A stretch of DNA of 64,000 nucleotides, taken from Symsagittifera roscoffensis (Eukaryota > Xenacoelomorpha > Acoela > Convolutidae). The stretch covers positions 5,554,539 to 5,618,538 of the forward strand of contig NC_087070.1 in the NCBI RefSeq assembly GCF_963678635.1, given 5' to 3'. This document shows, piece by piece, positions 20,965 to 31,453 of this stretch. The notes beneath the pieces were generated by a model. The model was not told the origin of the DNA. It did no database searches and saw only the letters and a list, made by a program, of their open reading frames with translations. The translations under genes and the position numbers were made by a program. Position 1 is the stretch's first letter, and every line of letters starts with the position of its first letter.

Positions 20965-21162
20965 TTGCAAGACAATTTAGTCAGAACAGGGGAATGTAAG
21001 AGAAAATTGTATCAATTGAACCAACAATTTGCTGGCAGAGATAAAATTAGAAATGTAACGTCTGATTATTACCATGTTACTTGTACATGTTCTCTTTTAG
21101 GTTCCCTTGTTCAGTTGCTACAGCAAACTCTTTCAACAAAAATACAACTTTGGGACCATTAA
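20965..21162 (+). pseudogene. Coding-like segment conserved in both foldback arms
   Basis: The frame reads QDNLVRTGECKRKLYQLN, then QQFAGRDKIRN. The right arm encodes the same segment (minus strand, about 32545-32460) with only conservative changes (L to V, Q to E) before a stop at LTSE. Agreement of the frame between diverged arms suggests former protein coding, probably one exon. The right-hand extension of the left ORF is not conserved. No family recognised. Confidence 0.35.
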
Positions 21163-22059
21163 CTATCACTTTTTTGCAGAATAAACTTTAAATCGCTTTT
21201 CATTCTTAATTTTTGTCAGAATTGATCTCAAAAAAGTCTGAGTGAAAAACAATTGGTGCAGGTTAAAGCATTCAAATGTACATGTAGAAAATTAGAATTA
21301 AAAGCTGTACTTTTACGTTGAGTTTTAGGAACAAACTATGAGCAGCTCTATTGCTTATAATCTGAAAACCTTGTAAGTAGAAATATACAAATGGAACTGG
21401 TTCCTATTTTCTGCAACATCTAAATACTTCTAAAAAACGCTTCTTAAAAAAATCGTTGTAAAAAAATAAATCAAGGTGCAAACCATAACAATTGAATGCA
21501 AAAACTATAATTCTACCTAATTTTCTAATTCAAAAAAAATTGCTTTACCTCAAAATTTAATTTCAAAAGAAAAAATGTATCATTTCAACGAACATTCAAA
21601 AATTTGAAGCAGAAATAATACGATAAATGTTTTTCTAAAAAACTTCAAAAGGTTTTCTCATCCTGATAACTCTGTGTTGCTGTTTCAACTCTGAATTTCT
21701 ATATGGAAGTAATTTTTTGGTTGAGAATGTTGTATATTATTAAGTTAAAGTTTTCAAAATTTAGCAAAAACATAGATATTTTTAATCTTTTCTTGGTCAG
21801 TTATCAACTTTTTTTCTGAAATTGTCCGAAAACAAAAGAAAACTTTTATTCTGAAAAGTCAACCCCCATTATCTGCTTAACAACGCACTACTCTTTGAAC
21901 ACTTTTACAAGCCCTAAACAAAGAAAACTTTAAAATAGTAACTAGGCACAACCGTTCAAACAGTCAATGTTTCAGAAATATCCATTTCTTAAACAAAATT
22001 TCAACAAATAGCTAAGCACTCCTTAGCGTAGTTTTTTCACTTTTACTACAAATTTTTCA

Positions 22060-22240
22060 CAACAAAATCTCCGCAAGCTTGCAACCAATGGAGTTTTTAC
22101 TGTAGATATCAGATTTTCGGATCTTTTTCCATTGAAAATTTTACAACAATTTGAACTCGATTGTTGCTGATTTTATCATCAATCAGAACTTTTGAACGAC
22201 AAAAAATGACAGATCAAGAGTAAAGATGAAAACACTGTAT
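22060..22240 (+). pseudogene. Decayed counterpart of the right-arm ORF KLATNGVFT…
   Basis: The plus-strand frame reads KLATNGVFTVDIRFSD and continues FELDCC, a stop, FYHQSELLND. It matches the open minus-strand frame at 31241-31453 but is interrupted by at least two stops here. It lies tail-to-tail with the zinc-finger gene at 22333-22581. Confidence 0.4.
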
Positions 22241-22332
22241 AACTTTTAGAGTTTTTTTCAAGTTTACTGTATAGACTTTTTAGATTCAGGAAAAATTTTT
22301 ATTCATAGTAATTTCTACGTTTTTCGAAAAAA

Positions 22333-22581
22333 TTATATTAATTTTGATTTTTCTTGAAGTGTGTTTGGAGGTTGCTGAGCACATAAATTATCATTATGTT
22401 GGAAAGAAGACAGCTTCTTCTTGAAATGATTAGTGAGTTTCTCGCTGCTATAAGTATAAAAGTTACAGTTTAAACAGTTCAAAACACCACAGGTTCTACG
22501 ATGTCTTGATGCATCTTTGCGTGTGTATTCTCTGCCACATTCAAGACTTGCAACTCTTACGTTTCTATTCAGCGACGGCAT
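22333..22581 (-). CDS. Small zinc-finger protein, left-arm copy
   Basis: 82 residues from the ATG at 22581 (MPSLNRN), chosen because conservation with the right arm becomes strong there; upstream codons are open but AT-rich and poorly conserved. C15, H27 and C31 form a partial first finger. C36-x2-C39 followed by H52 and H62 form a C2H2-like finger; in the right arm the last His is at H-x4-H spacing, which is the more usual form. It probably binds nucleic acid. The right-arm copy is cut by a stop, so this is the better preserved of the pair. No closer family assignment. Confidence 0.5.
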   Translation of the reverse strand: MPSLNRNVRVASLECGREYTRKDASRHRRTCGVLNCLNCNFYTYSSEKLTNHFKKKLSSFQHNDNLCAQQPPNTLQEKSKLI

Positions 22582-22790
22582 CTCAATAAGTAAAGAAAGA
22601 ATTAGATTTAGAATGTCCCCAATTTTCAGATAAGAAGAGTTGAATAGCTTCAAAAATGAATGAAAAAGAATAAAAACAGCAAATTCATTAAACAATTATT
22701 TTTAATATGAGACAAAAAACAGAATGCATCTGCTATATAGCCTAGCTGAAAAAAATCTTTCAATCTACCCATGGAGTTTCAAAAATATCA

Positions 22791-23822
22791 ACCAATCAAA
22801 ACCGAGCATTACTTATGAGGAAATTTTTATCTTTTTAGATATCGACCAATCAGAACCGAGTTTCAATGGTCATGGAATGTTCAACAAAATTATGTCAACC
22901 AATCATAATTGAGCTCTACTTCTCATAGATTTTTCAATAATTCTGTTTTCAAACAATTGAGCATTCCTTCACAGGTAATATTTGTGTTAATAACCAATCA
23001 AAATGAAGTATTCACAGACTTTAAAACACTTTGAGACCAGAACTAAACTATGTTTTTCAAACTTCCCAACCAATCAATTTTAATGAGTTTTTCTAACATA
23101 ACTAATATATACATTCGAAACCACAGTGAGATTTTTTGTCTGGCTTATTTTTTTTTCGATACTCAATTCAAATTTTGAAATTTCGATTAAAACTATTTCG
23201 ATTTTTTTTTATTTTTAACCAGTGAAAAAAGAAATTACCAAAATTAACATTTTTCTTTTTTTCTTTTTAGATTTTGGTAATATAAAAACCGGAAATCTTT
23301 TAAACTTAGAAAATTGATGTAACAATTTTCTGACAAATCTGAATTTTGTATTTGTATCAAATTCAAAACAGTAATCGAAATGATGTTCCCTATCTTTAAA
23401 TTTTGATTCAAAGGCTCTTCTATTTTTTTTTTGTTTTTCACTGATCAGCCACTCAAACTAAATCTTAGTTAACTGTTCTAAATAAATGGCAGTTCTCTTC
23501 TTTTCTGAAATCTCCTCTCCAACTTTTTGACACAACTATTGAACTTTCTGTGTTTCTATACAAGGTAAAACTAATACAATCTCCATCAACGTCATCTTTC
23601 CAGCACTTTTTTAGTTTTTTGTAGTAGTTCAACCTTAAAACCTGATAAATGTTCATTTCAGACATTGAAAACGCTTTTGATAGTAACAGTTTTATTTTGA
23701 AATAAACAAAGAAACTTGAATTGTGTATCATTTTTATTTTATTTGGTAAGACACAATCACCATAAAATGTTTTCCCCTATTTAAAGTAAAACGAGTTATT
23801 AGGAAATTCATGTAACCAATCA
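22791..23822. promoter_or_regulatory. Array of six spaced ACCAATCA (CCAAT-type) boxes
   Basis: ACCAATCA occurs at 22791, 22845, 22898, 22993, 23069 and 23815. The first four share a longer context, TCAACCAATCAAAACCGAG with changes. The right arm has weaker inverse counterparts (GATTAGTTG, GATTGGTGA, CTGGTTGATA) at about 30486, 30561, 30616 and 30672. CCAAT boxes are bound by NF-Y in animals; here they lie upstream of the zinc-finger gene and face the core. Confidence 0.5.
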
Positions 23823-24173
23823 AAACCTCAAATTAGGGCAATTGAAAACAACCAATAAATTCAGGAGTTCGAAAAATAATGATAATGTTTTCAACTAAAT
23901 GAACCTTCTTGTTTGTATTTTTGTTCGAATAAGACAAAATTTACTGAAATTTTGATAAAAGCAGTAATTAAATAAGTTTTTCTGTAATTTTTTAAGCAAA
24001 TTCTGGAAAATCAATTGATAATCGGATATTGTGTTATTTCAGTTTTGATTAAATTTTTTGTTTTGTCTGACTTTTACTCAGATATCCCAGCTCTAAATGT
24101 ACACTTCAGTGACAAAAAGTAGTTTTGCACCACTGTTATTTAAATTACCAAACATACAAAACATCACAAAGCA

Positions 24174-24452
24174 TTACTGAGGTTTACAATTATCAACAGA
24201 CATAAAGTCTTTCAAAATTTGGGACAGTTCTTTGATTTCGTTCAAAGTATAGTTCACATAGGCAACTTGTTTCATTGCTTCATTCTCTTTTGCAGTGAGG
24301 AATCGAATCTGAATGTAGGGTGGCTTCCTGATTGTGACACACACCCTCCCCATGTTATATGTTGCTATTTCATATTTCCTTTTACAGATGTCCAGCTCCT
24401 GATCCATGGTTGATTCAACATAATTGGGACTAGTGTCTTGTTTGGAGTACAT
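24174..24452 (-). CDS. Small PC4-like (ssDNA-binding/transcriptional coactivator p15 fold) protein
   Basis: 92 residues from the ATG at 24452 (MYSKQDTSPN). From about residue 26 the order of elements resembles the PC4 domain: a first strand pair (YEIATYNMGRVCVTIRK), a strand YIQIRFLT, a charged loop AKENEAMKQ, then YTLNEIKELSQILKDF, which would be the long C-terminal helix after the last strand. PC4 proteins bind single-stranded or melted DNA and act in transcription and replication. This assignment rests on pattern, not on a search. The gene lies in the unique core, divergent from the spliced gene at 24667. An 11-residue Cys-containing tail follows. No intron needed. Confidence 0.45.
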   Translation of the reverse strand: MYSKQDTSPNYVESTMDQELDICKRKYEIATYNMGRVCVTIRKPPYIQIRFLTAKENEAMKQVAYVNYTLNEIKELSQILKDFMSVDNCKPQ

Positions 24453-24626
24453 TTTTGAAGAACAGACTGATCAGATGAAGGGAAATGAGAGAAATGAGTG
24501 TGAGATTAAATGAAAATGGAAGTAAGCAATATGAGTCATTCAATTAATCATAAAAGGAAATTGAGCTATAATTGGAATTTTTGAGTGGAGTTTCCGAATA
24601 TTGAAGTGTGAAGGTGTTAGTGTTCC

Positions 24627-24634
24627 TATAAAAA
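24627..24634 (+). promoter_or_regulatory. TATA box of the core plus-strand gene
   Basis: TATAAAAA lies 40 bases upstream of the ATG at 24667. A start site about 30 bases downstream would leave a very short leader (about 10 nt). Confidence 0.5.
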
Positions 24635-24666
24635 TCCACAATTCTCAGCGAAAATCATTGTTCCAG

Positions 24667-25172
24667 ATGGCTGCTCCTATGTGTCAAGCTCTTCCCAGCT
24701 TTTATTCAGATTATTGTAAAAAGTTGCTAATTATTTCCGTTTAAGTGACTTTTACGAAAAGTCAATAGTAGCCCAAGATTATTGTGTCTCTACCCACATC
24801 TCTTTATGTTCTTTGGAGAATTGTAAATTCCATTTGGTTTCAATAGGAACATCTCTTAGACAAATTCTGCAGAGATTAGATAAATATGTATACATATATC
24901 GAGAACTTGACTGTCTTTACAATTTGTTTAAACACAGATTCTATTCAAGTATTGTTACGTCAAGCGGAGAAATATTCAATCAGCTTAACCGAGCATTTCA
25001 ACATAACTTACGATGGAAAGGAGCAAAAAGAAGCCTAGTATTGCAAAGAAACGACTTAGTCGGAAAAAATTCAAGAGACATTATTCATGTTCTAACCAGA
25101 AACTGGCTCCTACACAAACTCTTGGTTCAGCGTTTCTGGACAGATTCTAAAAATTCAAAACTCAACATATGA
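24667..25172 (+). CDS. Two-exon hypothetical gene of the foldback core
   Basis: Model: exon 1 at 24667-24738 (24 codons, starting MAAPMCQALP), intron 24739-24872 (134 nt, GTTTAAGT…TTCTGCAG), exon 2 at 24873-25172 joined in phase 0, ending at the stop at 25172. The protein would be 123 residues, basic and leucine-rich, with FYSDYCKKLL in exon 1 and VYIYRELDC, then LVLQRNDLVGKN, in exon 2. Support comes from the TATA box 40 bases upstream, the in-frame ATG, plausible splice sites, and a frame open well beyond chance for such AT-rich DNA. I recognise no family. It is transcribed away from the PC4-like gene at 24174-24452. Confidence 0.4.
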
Positions 25173-25492
25173 ATCTGATTTGTTCAAGATTTTTGATTGC
25201 TTTATTGATTGTCATGGTTCTGTGGATAGTCATTACGTAAGCTTTGTGATAAAATTAATAATTAACTTCAAATGTACTCCTAACAATTTACACTGATGAA
25301 TCTTTAAAAACTAAGCGTTGGTTCAGAAATATTTAATTCAAATGAAAAGAAAAACAATTTAAAAACAAATAAGGAAATTTAATAAATGTGTAAAAAGACA
25401 AAAAAATTATTTGAAACAAAATCTGAGTTAGTTTTTGAGTTCCTTGTCACTTTTTTCTTCATGTGCCACACCATGTTTTCTTCTAAACAGAG

Positions 25493-26108
25493 CTAAGTTA
25501 TCCTGTTGAACTTCAATTTTTCTTTCATGTACCTTCGATCAAGAATTGTTTTACTTTTTCGCCAATCATGTAGGGAAATTCTTAAGGGACTGAAACACTT
25601 CTTCGCATCTCTGTAGAAGATGTCACATTCAACCAACATTTTTTTTTCAAAAACATTCATTTGTAGTAAATGTTCATTTGCAAGCAAATGAAAACGATTT
25701 CCGTAACCCAGATCCACAACTTCATAAAAATGTTTTTCATTTGACTCATTTGGAAATTCGTACTCTTTTCTCGAAGGTGACATAGCCGATTCTGTTCTAA
25801 TTTCTCTAATTCTTCTACTCTCGAGTTCTCTCCTTTCTGAAAGATCTATTGTAATTTGCTCACTAGCCTGGGAGATTTTATTAAAATTGAGAATCTTGAC
25901 GGTTTTGGTACCAATTTCAAACTGGATGCAGTAACTCATCCGTTCTATTATGAATGATTTCAACTTCTGGTATAGATTTCCGTTTCTTCTAAAAATTTTA
26001 CTCTTGTTGATAGAATGAACTGAACTGTAGGAGATTTTCAAATAAAATGAAAAATATAAATTTCAACTGCAGATTTTGCTGACATTCTCTAACAATATCT
26101 GAATTCAT
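25493..26108 (-). CDS. Two-exon gene, possible PC4-related protein
   Basis: Model on the minus strand: exon 1 from the ATG at 26108 to 26068 (MNSDIVREC…), intron 26067-26025 (43 nt, GTTGAAAT…CTCCTACAG), exon 2 from 26024 to 25493. Exon 1 is also open upstream to 26267, so a further 5' exon is possible. The protein is about 190 residues. A mid-region FEIGTKTVKIL and a C-terminal block (YEVVDLGYGNRFHLL, ECDIFYRD, PLRISLHDWRKSK) follow the strand-loop-strand-helix order of PC4 domains, including ISL…W before the helix as in cellular PC4. This is a weak, pattern-based assignment. The very short intron, if real, suits a small-intron animal. Confidence 0.4.
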
Positions 26109-26226
26109 TGAAAAATTTTGCAACACTTGGTTGACTTTAATTGTTTCGAAAGGGTTTTGTAGAATAAGCTTTTTTCGTTGTCTTGAAGCTAATTTTGAAA
26201 GTTTTTTTTTAAACAAAGAATTTCCT

Positions 26227-28293
26227 TGAAAATTATTCCGATCAATCACAACCTTGGTTGAGTATCTTTAATTAGATTTAAAAAGCTAGCAAGTTTAAAA
26301 AAATCCACAAATTTTTTCATCAATCTCATCGCCTTAGAGTTAGTTCTGGAATTCTGATTGGATAAAATTTTGTTAGTTATTTCTATAATTTAGAAAACTC
26401 AGAAAATCTAGAAATTAACGTGGAATGACTTCTTATAATATTCCAGTATTTATTCTGTAGATTCTAAAAATTAGAAGATACTAGAAGTTTATGAATAATG
26501 ACGTCAACTTCTCTGGTGGAACTATTCTACAACTTTTACTGTTCGATAAAAGTTAAAATGCAATGACGTCATTTTCTCAGGTGGCATTACTTTTTTTTGT
26601 TCAAATTTTTCAAAAGACACTTTATTTAGCTCTGTCGAGAATCATGTCAGACCCTCGGATTGAAATTTTGTTATAAGAATCTTGTCAAAATTAATTATTT
26701 TTTTTCAGCTTGAACAGTTTTAACATAAAAATCTATATAGTTTTTATTACGTGTGCAAAAAATTCTCTCAAGAATTTTGCAAGATACTTAAAAAATTTCG
26801 GATTTATTTTTGATTTGTGAAAAAAGGTTTTGAATTTTTCACAAGTTTGCGAAAATATCTAAGATACTTTTTTTTCAAAAATTATGCAAAATTGTAACTT
26901 AAATTTTTAAATGATTATACGAAAAACGCAAAGTTTTAGTGTACATTGGTTTTCTTTTGTTTCTGATCAACAGACAAGAAAAAAGTTTTCTAAAGGAATA
27001 AATTTTGAACAAGAATTTCATAAAGATTATTAATTAACTGTGCAAGAAAGTTTGAAATGATTTACTTTGGCAAGATGCTAAAATTGTTTAAATTTTAGGT
27101 ACTTTTTACATATTGTCGTTTCCAATCACAAAAATAGTCGTTTTTGTTTTAGTTGTCGTATCAAATCAGAGGACCCTTTTAGGCGCGTAAATCTTCAAAA
27201 TAAGTAAAAATATAACAAAAAAAGCAACCGCAAAATTGAATGACCAATTGATGTTTGCTGTAAAAATGAGAAATTTTGCCGGGAAAAGTAACAAAGGAAA
27301 GAAATTTTGAACAAGTAGCATCTCTGCAAGATTTCTCATTAAGTGAATTGAAATTGTTGTATACAATCAATGAGAAAAAGTTAATTTTTGAGTAGATAGT
27401 CAATTTCTTTGATCTTGATGTAGATTTGAGGGGATAGCTCAAAATTGATGAAATTTTTAAAGCAAATCTCTGGAAATCTTATTCGAAACTTGATCATGCA
27501 GAATTTTGAACTTTGAAAATTTTTAAAGAAATGGAGGAAAAGAGAGCTCTGCTGGGGAATTTTGACAAAGTTTGGAAATGGGTAGGTAATAAAACGAGTT
27601 TTCAAAATTTTATCATACGATTTTTTGATTAACTTCAAGTTTTCTAAAATAAAAAAAAACTTCTTTACTAGTTAAGTGTAACTCAGCAGTAAGTTTATAG
27701 CTTTGATACTCAATACTTGGCTCAAACCTAAATGTTTTGATTGATTAAAACTCTCTAAATGGACTTTTACTTAGCCGGAGAACAACAACGTCCAAAACAA
27801 AAAGTGTGAAAAAAGTAAGAATCAACGTTTATTTCATCAAGTTGAGAGGGAGGTAGTTGAAGGAAGTTTAGTTGAATTTAAAGTATTTAGAGCTGAGTGA
27901 GGAAGTAGTTGACGGTATTTAAACTGAAAAAAAAAAGATTTTTAGTTAAGAGTGAAGGGTACGTGGAAATCTTATTCCAAACCTTATCATGCAAGATTTT
28001 GAACTTTGAAAATGTTTAAAGAAATGGAGGAAAAAAGAACTCTGCTGGGGAATTTTTTTTTTACAAACTTGGGTATCGGGTAGGGGATAAAAAGAGTCTT
28101 TGACTTATTAATTATACAATTTTTTGATTTTCTTCAAAAATTCTAGAAAAAAATAAAATGTCTTTTCTAGTCAGGTGTAACTCAGCTGTAACTTTATAGC
28201 TTTGATACTCAATGAACGGTTAATAAGTAAACACTTTGACTCAATAAGTTTCTCTAAATAGTCATTTTCTTAGTCCGAGAACTCTATTTTACT
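26227..28293. repeat. Core tandem repeat, unit 1 (2,067 bp)
   Basis: Starts TGAAAATTATTCCGATCAAT and is repeated from 28294. Internally it contains a second-order duplication of about 493 bp (27471-27963 and 27964-28290, both starting TGGAAATCTTATTC). Its first bases overlap the upstream open frame of the gene at 25493-26108. Contains paired CRE sites. Confidence 0.8.
26499..26571. promoter_or_regulatory. Pair of palindromic CRE sites in core repeat unit 1
   Basis: TGACGTCA at 26499-26506 and 26564-26571, each followed by TTCTC(T/A)GGTGG. Unit 2 keeps the same context at about 28567 and 28630, but its sites have decayed to AACGTCA and TGACGTTA. TGACGTCA is the full binding palindrome of CREB/ATF bZIP factors. 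Confidence 0.45.
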
Positions 28294-29930
28294 TGAAAAT
28301 TATTCCGATCAATCACAACCTTGGTTGAGTATCTTTATTTAGATTTAAAAAGCTAGCAAACTAAAAAAGTCCACAAATTTTTTCATCAACCTCATCGCCT
28401 TAGAGTTAGTTCTGGAATTCTGATTGATTAATTTTTTGTTAGATTTTTCTATAATTTAGAAAACTCAGAAAATCTAGAAGTTAATGTGTAATGACTTCTT
28501 AGAAAATTTGAGGATTTATTCTGTAGATTCTAAAAATTAGAAGATACTAGAAGTTTATGAACAAAAACGTCAATTTCTCTGGTGGAACTATTTTAAAACT
28601 TTTAGTGTTCTATAAAAGTTAAAGTGTAATGACGTTATTTTCTCAGGTGGCATTACTTTTTTTATATAATTCAAAAGACACTTTCATAGCTCTGTCGCGA
28701 ATCATGTAAGACCCTCGGATTGAAATTTTGTTATAAGAATCTTGTCAAAGTTAGTTTTTTTCCAGCTTGAACCGTTTTAACATAAAAATCTATATAGTTT
28801 TTATTACGTGTGCCAAAACTTCTCTCAAGAATTTTTGCAAGATACTTAAAAACTTTTGGATTCTTTTTTTAAATTGTAAAAAAAAGGTATTGAATTTTTC
28901 ACAAGTTTGCAAAGATATCTATGATACTTTTTTTTTGTTTCTTTTTTCAAAAATTATGCAAAATTGTAATTTAACTTTTAATTGATTAAACGAAAAACGC
29001 AAAATTTCAGTGTACATTGGTTTTCTTTTGTTTCTGATCAACAGGCATGCAAAAAATAGTTTTCTAAAGGATCAAATTTTAAACAAGAATTCGTAAAGAT
29101 TATTAATTAACCGTGCAAGAAATTTTGTAATGATTTTTTTGGCAAGATGCTAAAACTGTTTAATTTTTGTTTGAAAGTGTTTAAATATCATACGATTTTT
29201 TGATTAATTTCAAATTTTCTAAAATTAAAAAATTTCTTTTCTAGTTGGGTTTAACTCAGCAGTGAGTTTATAGCTTTGATAGTCAATAGTCGGCTCAAAA
29301 CTAACTTTTTTGATTGATTAAAACTCTCTAAATGGACCTTTACTTAGCCGGAGAACAACAACGTCCAAAACAAAAAGTGTGAAAAAAGTAAGAATCAACG
29401 TCTATTTCATCAAGTTGAGAGGGAGGTAATTGACGGAAGTTAAGTTGAATTTAAGGTGTTTAGAGCTGAGTGAGGAGGTAGTTGACGGTAGTTAACTTGA
29501 AAAAAAAAAGACTTTTAGTTAGGAGTGAAGGGTTTCTGGAAATCTTATTCCAAACCTTATCATGCAAGATTTTCAACTTTGAAAACGTTTAAAGAAATGG
29601 AGAAAAAGAGAACTCTGCTGGGATATTTTTTTTCACAAATTTGGGTATCGGGTAGGGGATAAAAAGAGTCTTTGACATATTAATCATACGATTGTTTCAT
29701 TTACTTCAAAGATTCTAAAAAAATAAAGTTTCTTTCTAGTCAGGTGTATTTCAGCAGTAAGTTTATAGCTTTGATACTCAATGAACGGTTAAAAAGTAAA
29801 CTCTTTGACTGAACAAGTTTCTCTAAATAGACCTTTACTTAGTCGGAGAACTCTGTTTTGGACAAAATACACGTCCAAAAAATTGTGAAAAAAGTAAGAC
29901 TCTACATCTATTTCATCAATAAAGAAATCA
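28294..29930. repeat. Core tandem repeat, unit 2 (internally deleted)
   Basis: Collinear with unit 1 at an offset of 2,067 bp at its start and about 1,570 bp further on, so about 497 bp of unit 1 is missing, close to the length of the internal duplication. The tail after 29864 resembles the CAACGTCCAAAACAAAAAG segment of unit 1 and fades out by about 29930. Confidence 0.75.
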
Positions 29931-30093
29931 CACGGAATATTTATCTTTTTTCTTGTACATTAACTCGAGGAATTCCAAATGTTTTTTATATGAAATTTTT
30001 CAAAATTGATTGTTTTTGGTTCAAAGATATGTCTAGAAACTACAGAGTTCTGATTCTAGAGTTTTCACCATACTTGGAAAATTGCGTGGGTGG

Positions 30094-30124
30094 TGACGTC
30101 ACTTCTATTTGAAAATTGACGTCA
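30094..30124. promoter_or_regulatory. Pair of palindromic CRE sites at the inner edge of the right arm
   Basis: TGACGTCA at 30094-30101 and 30117-30124, 23 bases apart start to start, just outside the inner boundary of the right arm. Confidence 0.45.
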
Positions 30125-30901
30125 TTACCATAGATGAACCTATGTAACAAAAATTGAAGATGAGGAACATCATTTCGATTACTGTTTTCAAATTGATACA
30201 AATACAAAAACAAGATTTGTCAGAGTATCTTTTAATCAACTATCCAAATTTAAAAAACGTCCGGTTGTTTATGTTACAATATACCAAAATGAAAGTCATA
30301 AAATGTACACTTTGGTAATTTCTTTTTTCACTGGTTAGAAACAGAACAATCGAAAGATTTTTGATCGAAATTTCAAAATTTGAGGTGAGTATTGAGCAAA
30401 TAAACCAGACAAGAAATCTCCTTTATCTTAATTTGGTGGTTAAAATCTATGTTAGTTATTTTGGAAAAAGTCAATAAAATTGATTAGTTGGGAAGTTTCA
30501 TGAACATAGTTTTGCTCTGATCTAAAAAAAAAACATTTTAAAATATGTGAATATTTCATTCTGATTAGTTGATATTGAAATTGTTGAACATTCCATGACT
30601 ATTGAAGCTCGATTCTGATTGGTGAATATCAAAAAGATAATAGTTTCGTTATAAGTAATTCTCAATTTTGACTGGTTGATACTTTTGAAACTCCATGATT
30701 AGATTCAATGATTTTTTTCAGCTAGGCTAATTAGCATATCCATTCTGATTTTCTTTCACGTTAAAAACAATTGGTTAAAAAATTTTCAGTTTTTTTTTTC
30801 ACTTTTATTATTTTTTGGAGGCTATTCAACTCTTCTTTTCTGAAAATTTGGGACACTATAAATCTCCCAACTATTCTCACGATGTTTCTTTACTGATTGA
30901 G

Positions 30902-31027
30902 ATGCCTTCACTGAATAGAAACGAAAGAGTTGCAAGTTTTGAATGTGGCAGAGAATACACACGCAAAGAGGCGTCAAGACATCGTAGAACCTGTGGTATT
31001 TTGAAGTGTTCGAACTGTAACTTTTAG
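30902..31027 (+). pseudogene. Small zinc-finger gene, right-arm copy, truncated by a stop
   Basis: Starts MPSLNRN at 30902 and matches the left-arm gene, with C15, H27, C31, C36 and C39 conserved. A TAG at 31025 replaces the Tyr codon of the left copy. Beyond it the frame continues TYSSEEL…FKKKHS, so the C2H2 finger was once complete. Substitutions before the stop are few and partly conservative. Confidence 0.5.
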
Positions 31028-31240
31028 ACTTATAGCAGCGAGGAACTAACTCATAATTTTAAGAAGAAGCATTCTTTTTTTTAACGTAGTGTTAAATTAT
31101 GTGCTCACAACCTCCAAACGCACTTCATGAGAAGGTGAAGATAATATTTTTTAAATTCAAAACATAGAAATTACTATAAATATTAATTTTTATTGAATCT
31201 GAAACGTCTATACAACAAATTTGAAAAACTCTAGTAAAAA

Positions 31241-31453
31241 TTATACAGTGTTTTCATCACTATTCTTGATTTGTCGTTTTTTTTCGTTCAAAGGTTTTGA
31301 TTGATGGTAAAACCAGCAACAATCGAGTTCAAATTGTCGTAAAATTTTCAATGAAAATCGATCCGAAAATCTTTTATCTATAGTAAAAACTCCATTGGTT
31401 GCGAGCTTACCGAGATTTTGCTGTGATAAACTTGTAGTAAACTTGAATAACAC
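31241..31453 (-). CDS. Conserved foldback-arm ORF of unknown function
   Basis: 70 residues, beginning MLFKFTTSLS and containing KLATNGVFTIDKRFSD, FELDCCWFYHQ and a basic end NEKKRQIKNS. The left arm has the same reading frame with stops (22060-22240), so this open version is either the surviving ancestral form or its 3' exon. It lies tail-to-tail with the zinc-finger gene. No family recognised. Confidence 0.35.
   Translation of the reverse strand: MLFKFTTSLSQQNLGKLATNGVFTIDKRFSDRFSLKILRQFELDCCWFYHQSKPLNEKKRQIKNSDENTV

Larger units (their letters stand above)
18199..23398. repeat. Left arm of the foldback structure (about 5.2 kb)
   Basis: From ATGTCGGGACAGTTCAG at the outer end to the CAGTAATCGAAATGATGTTCC region at the inner end. 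It pairs in order with the reverse complement of 30150-34466. It is longer than the right arm mainly because of an inserted hAT MITE (424 bp with its target duplication) and a 362-bp tandem duplication. Divergence between arms looks like roughly 10-20 percent with indels (estimate by eye). Confidence 0.8.
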
